From the NCBI GenBank assembly GCA_022749755.1, contig CM040447.1, forward strand, positions 2,227,545-2,291,544: a DNA stretch of 64,000 bases, read 5' to 3'. The translations under genes were made by a program, and so were the position numbers. This stretch comes from Azadirachta indica. Lineage: Eukaryota; Streptophyta; Magnoliopsida; Sapindales; Meliaceae. How positions within the stretch are numbered: position 1 is the first letter of the stretch; the number at the start of each line of letters is the position of its first letter. Shown here in pieces: positions 44,535 through 56,165 of the stretch. The notes below the pieces were generated by a model. That model worked only from the letters and a program-made list of their open reading frames with translations, was not told where the DNA came from and searched no databases.

Positions 44535-45850
44535 CCATGGTATGCTGATATTGCCAATAATCTTGCTTGTGGTGTGTTGCAGCCTAACCTCACTTTTCAG
44601 GAAAAGAAGAGATTTTTATTTTTTTGCAAGCATTATTTTTGGGATCAGCTATATTTGTTCAAGCTTTGTCAAGATCAGATCATTCGTTGATGTGTGCCTG
44701 AAGATGAACATGACAGTATTCTAACCTTTTGCCATGAGCTTCATTGTGGAGGTCATTTCGGTGGTAAGAAAACAGCCCTTAAGGTATTGCAATTTGGTTT
44801 TTATTGGCCAACTCTCTTCAAAGATTCTCATAATTTTTGTTTGCGTTGTGATAAATGTCAAATGAGCGGTAAAATTAGCAAGAGAAATGAGATGCCTTTA
44901 GCAAACAATCTTGTTGTTGAGCTTTTTGATGTATTGGGGATTGATTTCATAGGACCTTTTCCATCTTCATTTGGTTTTCAGTACATATTAGTTGCAGTTG
45001 ATTATGTGTCCAAGTGGGTCGAAGTTATACCAACCCGAACTAACGATACTAATTGTGTTGTGAAATTTTTAAAAGATGTGAAATTTTTAAAACAGGTTTG
45101 GGACACCAAAGGCCATAATCAGTGATGGAGGAAGTTATTTTTGTAACAAACTTTTTGACGGGTTATTGAAGAAGTATAACATTACACATAAGGTGGCAAC
45201 TCTATACCATCCACAAACTTTGAGCCAAGTTGAGGTTAGCAATCACCAAATCAAGGGAATTTGGAAAGGACAATGCGACCTTCAACGAAAGATTGGACGG
45301 CTAAGTTGAATGATGCATTGTGGGCATATCACACAGCATACAAGACACCTATTGGCATGAGCCAATATCGATTGATTTTTGAAAAGGCATGCCACTTACT
45401 CGTAAAGCTTGAGCACAAGGCATATTGGGCAATTAAGGAGCTGAACATGGACATGAAAATGGTAGGAGAGAAGTGTTTACTTCAACTTAATTAGTTAGAA
45501 GAGATTCGGGATGAAGCCTACGAGAATCCAAAAATTTACAAAGAACACACTAAGCGTTATCATGACAAAGGCCTAATTCATAAATCTCTTTATCCTGAAA
45601 TGAATATTTTTTTGTTTAACTCTCGTCTTAAATTGTTTTCAGGAAAGTTGAATTCAAAATGGTATGGACCGTTTCCAACAGTCTAAGTCTTTCCTCATAG
45701 AGCGGTAGAATTATTAAATTCAAAAACTCAAACAACATTTAAAGTAAATAGACATTGTGTAAAGCCTTATTTAGAAGGAGTTCAGAATAAGAGAGAGGTT
45801 GAATGCATTGAATTATTCAACCCTCAACAAAAAAAGGCAACGTCTCGCTA
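44535..45850 (+). pseudogene. B1 integrase
   Basis: Zinc finger complete at 44740-44860 (HELHCGGHFGGKK, CDKCQMSGK), first catalytic block LGIDFIGPFPSSFGF near 44935, DYVSKWVEV near 45000. A short tandem duplication of the segment encoding VKFLK (45060-45093) shifts the sequence. A stop at 45123 is followed by the second Asp block (SDGGSYFCNK near 45126) and the Glu block ([12 protein letters not shown] near 45228) in other frames. The C-terminal part, 45261-45494, has [17 protein letters not shown], then after a stop the tail [19 protein letters not shown] ending near 45850. All three catalytic acids are visible but frames are broken. Confidence 0.88.
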
Positions 45851-47452
45851 AGACGTTAAAGAAAGCACTTGGTAGGAGACAACCAACTCATGTTTGGTAG
45901 TATCTTATCCTTTTTTTTTGTAATTTTTTTTATTTGTCTCATTAATGCTTTCCTAACTTAAACTATATTTTAAACATTGAGGACAATATTTAATATAAGT
46001 TTGGTGTGTTTGAAAGATTTTAAGTGTGCTTTAATATTTGTATTTGTTTTGAACTATATAGTCATAAAAACTAAAAAGTTTTAAAAAAAAAGTTTCTTTT
46101 CAATTTTTTTTCTCTCTATTTTAAATCTTTGTGATGATTCCTTCATATGAGACTAGTATGTAATCTGTATATGGCTAATTAGAATTGATGAAATATTAAG
46201 GGAAATCATGATTTTATTATTATTATTATTAACTACGTTTCATTGTTTATTCTTTTACTACATATGCACTTTATGCCATGATCAATTTGAATCTTGATTT
46301 GATGAAATCACATGATTAGAGGATGATGTACAAGATAGTGTAGACTTATAAAACCCTAATTATGAGATTTTGAGCCATGGAGCTTCTATTCTGAGTGTTT
46401 ATATCTACTTTATATTTTCTTTCAAATGATCTCATTATACTTTATTTTGGTTAATTAACTTGATTATTCATGCTTTGATTGTAATATTGATTGTATGATG
46501 ATACATAAGAAGTGATTTTCGGCCTTATTTGAATCGTTTGCATCTTTCTTACCTATCTAATGTATATTCTTCCTTAGTAACCATTTCGAGCCTCAATATG
46601 TTCTTTTTCTTTCTTAAAATCAATCACAATCAAACCCAATAGCCCAGTATCCAATATCCTTGTCTTTATTCTATTCTTTGATCCATAAATGAGTTAATTG
46701 GATATATGCCTTGTAATAAGTTTGGGGGTTGTTATTTCTTAAAGTAATGCTTGGTATTATAATGTTTTATCAATGTGTTGCACTAAGAAAAAAAAAAGGA
46801 AAAATATTAAGGTTGATTATGAAAGTGCAGTAAAAAAAAAATGGGGCTGCAAAATGAAATTTGAGATTGAAAAAAAAGGGAAAATTAAAAAAAGGTGAAT
46901 GGAAATGAGTGGTTGTAGAATATGAAAGAAAATTGAAAAATGAGAATTTGATGATAGGTGCATATATGATTAGTTTGCATTTATTATCAGGAAAATCAAG
47001 TTGTTAGCATTCCATTCATGAGATCAACATCATTACATCAGAAATAGCGTATTCTTCGTTTTGTATGTGAGCTTTGTTTTCTATTAAAAATCTAAACTTG
47101 ATGCTTATCTCACATATAGTTCAGTGATAACCGAAATTTCAAGTGTATTTCTTTCAGAGTGACCACCTTTGTGATGTTTTTAGTTGAAACTTCAATGCAT
47201 GCTATATTCTAATAATGTGAAGGATGACAAGAGAGATGATAATTGATCTAAAGCTATCACACACTACATATGAGGGTAACTTCTGAAAAATTGTTAGCAA
47301 TTGGATAAGTCATTGATTGACCCTATATCTTGTTGCATTCTTTTGAAGCCATTAACATTTTGAGGAATCATCTCTAGAAAAGAATTTTCACATGTATGTT
47401 GAGTCTTTTATTTTTATTTTTATTTTAGTTTTGCTTGAGGACTAGCAAAGTC
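45851..47452 (+). other. B1 non-coding spacer
   Basis: 1.6 kb without a meaningful open frame, homologous to the inverted 13936-15588. It contains an ATT microsatellite (46213-46233) and A-rich stretches (46788-46800, 46830-46842, 46870-46895). No env-like gene was recognised. Conservation of such a spacer in two families suggests an element function (transcript or packaging), unproven. Confidence 0.8.
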
Positions 47453-47468
47453 TAGGTTTGGGGGAATT
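47453..47468 (+). other. B1 polypurine tract
   Basis: TAGGTTTGGGGGAATT directly before the 3' LTR start TGATAAATC. The GGGGGAATT end is the same as in family A. Confidence 0.88.
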
Positions 47469-48846
47469 TGATAAATCAATATTTGTCCTAATATTTTATT
47501 ATATTTATATCCTTTATTCATGTATTTTATCTTAGAATTTTCTTACTTTGAGCTTCTTTTTATTACTTATAGGAATTATTGTAAAAAGCCCAAAAACAAA
47601 CCCAAGATGCTGGAAGGCCCGTATTTGCTGAATATAGTTCATATTTTCTAGTATAACTTTATCCTCAATACTCGTAATTGGGTGATACAAAATAATTTGA
47701 AAACTAGACATAATGATTTACAACCCTACATTTCAAAAGAAAGCAAATGTTGAAGTTTAAGGGTCAAAATTCCAGCTGAAAAGAAGACAACTGAAAGACA
47801 GACTTTCCTTCACATGTGAGAGTGAATTTTGAATAAGTTGTTGACAAAATGAGTAAAAGGAAGGACTTTGGAGGTGTTGCTGGGTAGAGAATAAATTGGG
47901 GAAGGATTTGATGAAAAAGAGGGTTTTCTAAAGAGGGAGTTTTCTATTGGAGGGGCAGGATTGCTAGATTGAAGAGAAGGATATTCTTGCTGGGCAGAAT
48001 TATCATTTTGTTCAAAACTTGATAGTGAACCTTAAAAAAGGGAAGCTTTTTTTAAGTTTGTTTATTTTTCAAATATGTTTAGAACTTTTGTAATTAGATT
48101 TATAGATTTGAATTTAAGAATGAAAGTGTAATTATATTTTGGGAGTTTGGCTTTGCTATTGAAATGGTATTGAATATTGTGTGAAATATGATTAATTAGA
48201 GGTTGAGATTATTTTTTATTCATTGATCTGTATAATTTTGATTATTTGTTGTGGATTTGCAATCTATGATTTGTGATTGAAATTAATTTGAGAATTAAGG
48301 TGTTACAAATATCATCTTACCTTAATTAAGCTCTTTTGAATAAGTATTTAAATTAAATCCATTGAGTTGGTTTGATTTAAATGGTTAAATAATTTCCTTG
48401 TAACAATACAATTAATTAAGTAGAAGTCTCATATCAAGAATATATTTAATTAATTGTAAGTGAGAATTACCATGATCATTGGAATTCTCTAGCTTTAATG
48501 GAAAAACCAATAATCTAAATTACATAATGGTTGTTTAATTCACCAATATTTCAATACTATATTAGATAACTAGCCAAATTCCATCTAATTTCATTGAATT
48601 CAACATAATTTTATAGATTTCAAGTCTTTGTAATTTAGATATTTAATCACTTCAATTAGTATAATCTGAAATTGTTATTTAATTGCATTAGAGTATTTAT
48701 AATTTTATATTTGCTTAAATTAGTAATTAACAGAAAACAATAAGGATTTAAAACATTACAATTCTACAAGAGATCGACCTCGGAGTGAACATATCATCAA
48801 CTATTAACGATTCATGCACTTGCGAGCATTTAAAATTTGCACATCA
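47469..48846 (+). repeat. B1 3' LTR (1,378 bp)
   Basis: Complete LTR TGATAAATCAATATTTG ... TTTGCACATCA, followed by CGCAT and satellite. Together with B2's 5' LTR it defines the full-length B LTR. Confidence 0.95.
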
Positions 48847-51817
48847 CGCATCTCAAATTGAAAATTTTTTTCGTCTTGTTTTGCGTTTGACAATTTTGGC
48901 CCCCTAAATTGTACATTTTTAATTTCTCCTTTTGTCAAATAAAATGCACCACAGTGATCCTCACACGATGCTTAGTAATAAGATGTACGGCCCATCTCGA
49001 ATTGAAATTTGTTTTCGACTCCGTTTCACGTTTGACAATTTCGGTCCCATAAATCAAATATTTTCAATTTCATCTTTCGCTAAATAAAATGCACTGTAGT
49101 GATCCTCATGTAATATTGAGTAACAAAACATGCGGCCCGTCTTGAATTGAAATCTTTTTTTGAGTCCGTTTCGCGTTTAACGATTCTGGCCCCCAAAATG
49201 GTACATTTTCAACTGCTCCTTTCATCAAAATAAAATGCACCGTAATGATGCTTACACGATGCTGATTACCAAGATGTGCACACCGTGTCAAATTGAAATC
49301 GTTTTCTGAGTCCGTTTCCCTTTTTTCGAAATAAAATGAACCCTAATGATCCTCACGTGATGCTGAATAACAACACGTGTATACTGACTCAAATTGAAAT
49401 TATTTTTTGAGTCCATTATGCGTTTTATAATTCCGGCCCCAAAAATCGTACATTTTCAACTTCTCCGTTTTCGTAATAAAATATACCTCAATGATCCTTT
49501 GGCGATGCTGAGTAACAAGATGTACGGCTCATCTCGAGCTAAAATCGTTTTCCAAGTCTATTTCGCGTTTGATAATTTCAACCCCGAAAATTATACATTA
49601 TCAACTTCTCCCTTTTTCTAAATAAAATGTACTGTAAATTTCTTACGTGATGCTGAGTAACAAAACGTGTGGTTTGTCTCAAATGAAAATTGTTTTTCGA
49701 GTCCGTTTTGCGTTTGACAATTCCGGCCTCGAAAATCTTACATTTTCAACTTCTCTTTTTTTCGAAGTAAAATGCAGTGTAGTGACCCTCATGCAATGCT
49801 GAGTAAAAAGACATGCGGCCCATCTCGAATTGAATTCGTTTTTCGATTTCGTTTCACGTTTGACAATTTCGGCCCTAAAAATCATATATTTTCAACTTCT
49901 CCGTTTTTGAAATAAAATGCACCTCAATGATCCTCATGTGATACTGAGTAACAAGACATGTGCATCGTTGTGAATTGAAATCATTTTCCGAGTCCGTTTC
50001 CCGTTTGACAATTTTGTCCCCCAAAATTGTACATTTTCAACTTCTCATTTTTTCAAAATAAAATGTACCGTAATAATCTCACATATTGCTGAGTAACAGA
50101 AAATATGGCCCGTCTCAGTTTGAAATTGTTTTTCGAGTCCGTTTCGTATTTGATAATTCTGACCCCGAAAATAGTACATTTTTCACTTCTCCTTTTTGTG
50201 AAATAAAATACATATGATGATAAGTAACAAGACATACGGCCCGTCTCGAATTGAAATTGCATTTTGAGTCTATTTCACGTTTAATAATTTCGGCCTTGAA
50301 AATCACACATTTTCACCTTCTCCGTTTTTTAAATAAAATACCCCCCAATGATTCTCATGCAATGATAAGTAACAAGATGTACGGCCCGTCTCGAATTGAA
50401 ATTGTTTTCCGAATCCATTTCGCATTTGACGATTCTTGCCCAGAAAATTGTACATTGTCAACTTCTCCTTTTTCCGAAATAAAATGCACTGTAATGATCC
50501 TTATGCGATACTGAGTTACAAGATGTGTGGGCTGTCCGTTTCGCATTTGATGATTCTGGCCCCAAAAATCGTACAATTTCAAATTCTCCTTCATTCGAAA
50601 TAAAATGCACCATAATAATCCTAATGTTATGCCAAGTAACAAGAGGTAGGGCTTATCTCGAATTGAAATCGTTTTTCAAGTCCGTTTCGCGTTTGACAAC
50701 CATAGCCCCGAAAAACATACTTTTTCAACTTCTCCTTTTATCGAAATAAAATACACCCAAATGATCTTCATGTGATGCTAAGTAACAAAATGTCCTACTT
50801 GTCTCGAATTGAAATTGTTTTTTGAGTCCGTTTTGTGTTTGACATTTTCAACCCCGAAAATTGTACATTTTTAACTTCTTCGTTTTTCAAAATAAAATAC
50901 ACCATAATGACCATCACGCAATGCTAAGTAGTAATACGTATGCCCTGTCTTGAATTGAAATCATTTTTTGAGTTCTTTTCGCATTTGACAATTCCGGTTC
51001 CCAAAATCGTACATTTTCACCTTCTCCATTTTCGAGTAAAATGTATCAGAATAATCCTCACGTGATGCTGAGTAGCAAAACGTGTGGGCTGTCTCAAATT
51101 GAAATCGTTTTTTTTTGAGTCTGCTTCGCATTTGACAATTTTGGCCCCGAAAATCGTACATTTTCAACTTCTCCTTTTTTCAAAATAAAATGCACTGCAG
51201 TAATCCTTGCGCAATGCTAAGTAATAAGAGATGTGGCCAGTCTCCAACTGAAATTGTTTTTCGAGTCCGTTTCGCGTTTGACAATTCTGGTCTCGAAAAT
51301 AGTATATTTTCAACTTCTCCTTTTTTCTAAATAAAATACACTATAATAATCCTCACACATACTGGGTAACAAGGCGTATGACCCGTCAGGAATTGAAATT
51401 GTTTTTAAAATCTGTATCGCGTTTAACAATTCTGGCCCCAAAAACCATACATTTTCAATTTCTTCATTTTTCAAAATAAAATGCACCATAATGATCCTCA
51501 CACGATGCTAAGCAATAAGAGGTACTATGTAATTCTTTGTTTTTTTAGTTCGTTTCGTGTTTGGCAATTCTGGCTCCCACAATCGTACATTTTCAAATTC
51601 TCCATTTTTGAAATAAAATGCGCTCCAATGATCATCATGGGATGCTATGTAACAAGATGTGTGGGCCATCATGAATTGAAAAAATTTTTGGACTCCGTTT
51701 TGCGTTTGACAATTCTAGCCTCGAAAATTGTATATTTTCAATTTCTCCTTTTGCTAAATAAAATGCACCGTAATGATCCTCACGTGATACTGAGTAACGA
51801 GATGTGCTGCCCCTCTC
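48847..51817 (+). repeat. Satellite array 3 (continuation of array 2), ~20 copies
   Basis: Same monomer, same strand and phase-compatible with array 2. Period 145-146 bp (48953, 49098, 49244, then one shortened unit of 101, then 49490 and 49781 two units on). The unit at 51108-51116 carries an extended T run and that near 51520 a deletion. The right edge is cut by the C3 LTR at 51818, inside a monomer. Confidence 0.95.
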
Positions 51818-52649
51818 TGATACGAATCCAGAGTATATTAAACTTGAGATCCAATATCTTTACGCATGGAAGCAAACTTTTAGAAAGCTAAATCAGATTC
51901 ACTCAAGTCTGCAATCCAATTTCAACTTGTAAAATAGAAGCTTAGAATAAATACTCTCAAAGTAATTAGCTTTGATTGTAAGAACGTTAATTCAAGCAAG
52001 AATCAAAACAAGAGAAAACACTCCCAATTTTATTCCATTCGAAAAAGTAATGATGCCTCCATGGGAGCATGTGGCTGAATATATAATAGTACAAGAGATA
52101 AGTAACCCTAATTAGAGTGTTTGGCCACAAAATTAAACTTATTCTAATTTAAAATAAAATAAACTGAATTCAGGCTTAATAATTAGTGTTAACAGCCCAA
52201 ACACATAACAAACTATAAATATATGTTTATAAATAAGACTAAAATAGCTAATGGACTTGAACAGCAACTTAGCCCAAAACGGCACATGGAATCCGAAACT
52301 TGCATTATGATGACGATTTGATTCGAACTGCAATTAAAAGACTTGAACATGCTTGCTTGCTTACCCTTGAGACATCATTCGAATATGGCCTTGTACAGAT
52401 TTGAGAAGTCAAATTCCGTAGAAGCTTTAATCTTCAGGTTTTGCCTTCTTGTACTTGTGTCAATGTTACCAAACTCTGATTATTATCTTGAAGTCCAAGC
52501 TTGATATTTGACTCTTTCTTACACTCTTGAATTGTTGCAAGATCATCCCATTTAATGCATCTTTGAATTTCTTCATTCTTGCTCTTGTAACATGACTATT
52601 AGGTAGCTGAATTGAATCATTACTCTTGTGTGCATCCGTATTTGCATCA
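51818..52649 (-). repeat. C3: complete C-family LTR between satellite and A2
   Basis: Inverted LTR with both termini (TGATACGAATCC at 51818, ...TTTGCATCA at 52649), 832 bp. Left neighbour is satellite (CCCCTCTC), right neighbour is A2 protease (GATAGGTAAC). The flanking five bases do not match. The right junction is identical to the C1/A1 junction at 18057/18058, read on the other strand. This looks like an exchange between C LTRs at two sites. Confidence 0.9.
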
Positions 52650-53666
52650 GATAGGTAACTCTAGATTTGAGAAGGCCATGTTAGATTTAGGAGCTTCTAT
52701 CAATGTTATGCCATATTCTATATATGTTTCTTTGAAACTTGGACCTTTGAATAAAACTGGTGTTGTGATTCAATTGGCTGATTGATCTAATGCCTATCCT
52801 AAAGGTGTAGTTGAGGATGTTCTTGTGCGAGTTAATGATTTGATTTTTCCTGTTGATTTCTATATGCTTGATATGGAGAATGATGATCAAACCACTCCTA
52901 TTTTGTTAGGAAGACCATTCTTAAAGACATCCAAGAGTAAGATAGATGTTCATAGTGGCACACTCACCATGGAATTTGATGGTGAAATTATTAAGTTTAA
53001 TATTTATGATGCCATGAAATATCCTGGTGATGATAATCCTGTTTATTCTATTGATGTGATTGATTCTTTAGCACAAAAAGTCTTTGAACTTGAAGGAAAA
53101 GATAGATTAGAAGTTGCCATTAGTGAGAATCTTCAGAAAGATAACAAGGAGTTGGTACTGAGTACTGATTTGCAAGAACCTATTGCAACGTTGAATGATT
53201 TTCCGAAGTTGCAACAGTCAAGTAACAGTCTTAATATTACGTTGCCAATTCCTAACAAGAGACCTTTACCCTCTGTTTTGCAGGCCCCTATTTCAGATTT
53301 GAAGTCTCTCCCTAGTCATCTCAAGTACGTGTTCCTTGGAGACGAAGGAACGTTACCTGTGATCATCTCTAGTAAACTTAGTGCACTGCAAGAGAAAAGC
53401 TTATGCAGGTTCTTAAGGAGCATAAGATGGCTATTGGTTGGACAATTGTGGATATGAAAGGAATTAGCCCGTCTACATGCATGCATCGTATCTTACTTGA
53501 AGAGGGAGCAAAACCTTCCCGTCAACCACAGAGAATATTGAACCCACCCATGATGGACGTAGTGAAGAAAGAGGTCATCAAACTTCTTGAAGTTGGAGTG
53601 ATTTATCCTATTTCGGATAGCAATTGGGTTAGCCCAATTCAAGTGGTCCCGAAAAAGACGGAATAA
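52650..53666 (+). pseudogene. A2 protease and pre-RT region
   Basis: It starts in FEKAMLDLGASINVMPYSIY: Asp at 52684 followed by LGAS, the active site. A TGA at 52783-52785, where A1 reads CGA, looks like CpG decay. The frame 52825-53457 continues with VNDLIFPVDFYMLDMENDDQ, LLGRPFLKTSKSKIDVHSGT, LPSHLKYVFLGDEGTLPVII. A one-base change near 53393 shifts the frame into 53403-53666 (EHKMAIGWTI, SPSTCMHRILLEEGAKPSRQ, VSPIQVVPKKTE), where a second shift precedes the RT core. Clear homologue of A1 17007-18057. Confidence 0.9.
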
Positions 53667-55853
53667 TTGTTGTGAAAAATCAAAATGATGAATTAGTTCC
53701 TACCCGTGTTCAGAATAGGTGGCGGGTTTGTATAGATTATAGAAAAGTAAATGCTGTGACTCGCAAGGACCACTTCCCTTTACCTTTTATTGATCAAATG
53801 CTTGAAAGGTTGGCTGGTCATTCTTACTATTGTTTCCTTGATGGTTGTTCAGGTTATGTTCAGATTGCAATTGCTGCAGAGGATCAAGAAAAGACGACTT
53901 TTACATGCCCATTCGGGACTTTTGCATATCGTCTTATGCCCTTTGGCCTTTGCAATGCCCCAGCGACTTTCCAAAGATGTATGCATATTTTCAAATTATA
54001 TTGAGCATATTATAGAAGTGTTTATGGATGATTTAACAGTTTATGGAGACTCCTTTGATAATTGTTTGCATAACCTTACGCTTATTCTTCAAAGATGCAT
54101 AGAAACTAACCTTGTGCTAATTTCTGAAAAATGTCATTTTATGGTTGAACAAGGTATAGTTCTAGGCCATGTTGTTTCATCTAAGGGAATTGGGGTAGAT
54201 AAAACTAAAGTTGATATTATTCAATATTTACCTTACCCCACTAGTGTGCGGGAAGTTCGTTCTTTTCTTGGACATGCAGATTTTTACCGAAGATTCATCA
54301 AGGGCTTCTCCAAAATAGCACTACCCCTATGCAAGTTGCTACAAAAGGATGTGGCTTTTGAATTCAATGAGGCATGTAAAAAGGCATTTGATAAGCTAAA
54401 AGAACTATTAACTTCTACCCCAGTTATCCAGCCCTCTGACTGGAACGGTTCTTTCGAGATAATGTGCGATGCAAGTGATTATGCAGTAGGTGGCGTTGTT
54501 TTGGGTCAAAGAATTGGAAAAGCATCTCATGCCATTTATTATGCTTCAAGGACTTTGAATGATGCCCAAAGAAATTATTCTACTACTGAGAAAGAAGTTT
54601 TAGCTGTTATTTTTGCTTTAGAAAAGTTTCGATCTTACTTACCTGGTACTAAAGTCATTGTTTACTCTGATCATGCAGCTCTTCGTTATTTGATAACAAA
54701 GAAAGAGGCAAAACCAAGATTAATAAGATGGATACTCTTCTTGAGCGAATTTAACTTGGAGATGAAAGACAAAAGAGGGATAGAAAATCGCGTCGTAGAT
54801 CATTTGAGTTGTTTAGTTCATGTGGAAGCTGAATTTCCTCTGCAGGAAACATTCTCTAACGAGCAATTGTTCTCCGTAAGCGTGACATTATCTTGGTATG
54901 CAACTATTGGAAATTATTTGGTTATTAATGTGTTACCTCCTGGTTTGTCCAAGGCTCAAAGAGATACGATCAAGAGTGATGCCAAATACTATGTGTGGGA
55001 TGACCCATACTTATGGAAGCATAGTGCAGATCAAGTGATAAGAAGGTGCGTTCCTGAAAATGAAATTATTGCTATTCTTACCTTCTGCCATTCTTATGCT
55101 TGTGGAGGTTACTTTGGAGCTAAAAGGACAGCAAGAAAAGTGGTTTCTATTGGCCGTCTTTATTTCGAGATTTATACTCTTTTTGTAAGTCATGCGATCA
55201 CTGCCAAAAAACGGGTAATATATCTCAAAAGAAAGAGATGCCACAAACCCCCATACTATTTGGTGAAATATTCGATGTTTGGGGCATTTGATTTCATGGG
55301 ACCGTTCCCTATATCCTTCAATTATGTTTATATTTTGCTTGCTGTTGATTATGTCTCAAAATGGGTAGAAACTAAAGCTACCAGGACTAATGATTCTAAA
55401 GTTGTTACAGATTTTATCAAGTCTAACATATTCTCCAGTTTTCGAATTCCAAGAGCTCTAATAAGTGATCGAGGCACTCACTTTTGCAATCAGATTGTGG
55501 AGGCTTTGCTGAGAAAATACCATGTGACTCACAAGGTGTCAATTGCCTATCATCTGCAAACTAGTGGACAAGTGAAAGTGTCTAATCGAGAGATCAAGTC
55601 CATCCTTGAAAAGACGGTCAATCCAAGTAGAAAAGATTGGAGTTTGCAAGTGGATGATGCCTTGTGGGCGTATAGAACTGTATATAAGACGCCCATTGCT
55701 ATGTCACCTTATCAGTTAGTGTCTCGAAAACCATGCCACCTTCTAGTTGAGTTAGAACACAAGGCTTATTGCGCAATCAAGCGTTTCAACATAAAAATGG
55801 ATGATAGTGGAGAACACAGAAAGTTGCAACTACAAGAGTTACAGGAAATCTGA
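53667..55853 (+). pseudogene. A2 reverse transcriptase, RNase H and integrase
   Basis: RT core 53672-54004: [60 protein letters not shown]; then a shift into the 687-residue frame with FMDDLTVYG (catalytic pair intact, about 54025). RNase [21 protein letters not shown] (about 54450), [20 protein letters not shown]. Integrase: the zinc-finger His pair is altered ([10 protein letters not shown]), and between about 55147 and 55280 the true frame is +1 (where CDHC lies), restored by a second indel; the translated frame there is nonsense ([15 protein letters not shown]). Then FDFMGPFP (Asp), [10 protein letters not shown] (Asp), [11 protein letters not shown], with Lys instead of the catalytic Glu. 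Stop at 55851. Confidence 0.9.
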
Positions 55854-56165
55854 AATGATGCTTATGAGAGTGCAAGGATTTACAAGGAAAAGATGAAGGC
55901 TTTTAATGACAAGATGATCTCTAGGAAGGAATTTAAAGTTGGTCAAAAAGTCCTTCTCTACCATTCACGCCTTCGTTTGTTTCCAAGTAAGTTGCGTTCT
56001 CGTTGGATTGGACCTTTTGTTGTTACTAATGTTTTTCCTTATGGTGCAGTTGAAATTTGAAGTTTACCAACTTCCAAAGTGTTCAAGGTGAATGGCCATA
56101 GACTTAAACCTTTCTATGAATGTGTACAAGTAGAGAATGTGGCACAATTAGACCTTGAAGATCCG
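55854..56165 (+). pseudogene. A2 integrase C-terminal domain
   Basis: Continues the same frame after the stop: [56 protein letters not shown] followed by TGA near 56057, then VFKVNGHRLKPFYE. This is the GPF/Y module usual in Ty3/Gypsy integrases. Confidence 0.85.

Larger units (their letters stand above)
38776..48846 (+). mobile_element. B1: near full-length Athila-like element (10.1 kb) in the satellite
   Basis: Order: 5' LTR (38776-40056), tRNA-Asp PBS (40063-40080), gag (40211-41690), start of the protease region, a partial B LTR (41783-42860) in place of most of protease, RT, RNase H and integrase (42861-45850), non-coding spacer, polypurine tract and 3' LTR (47469-48846). The two LTRs differ by point changes and by deletions of about 70 and 35 bp in the 5' copy, so the insertion is not recent. 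It is bounded by CCCAT/CGCAT. Confidence 0.95.
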
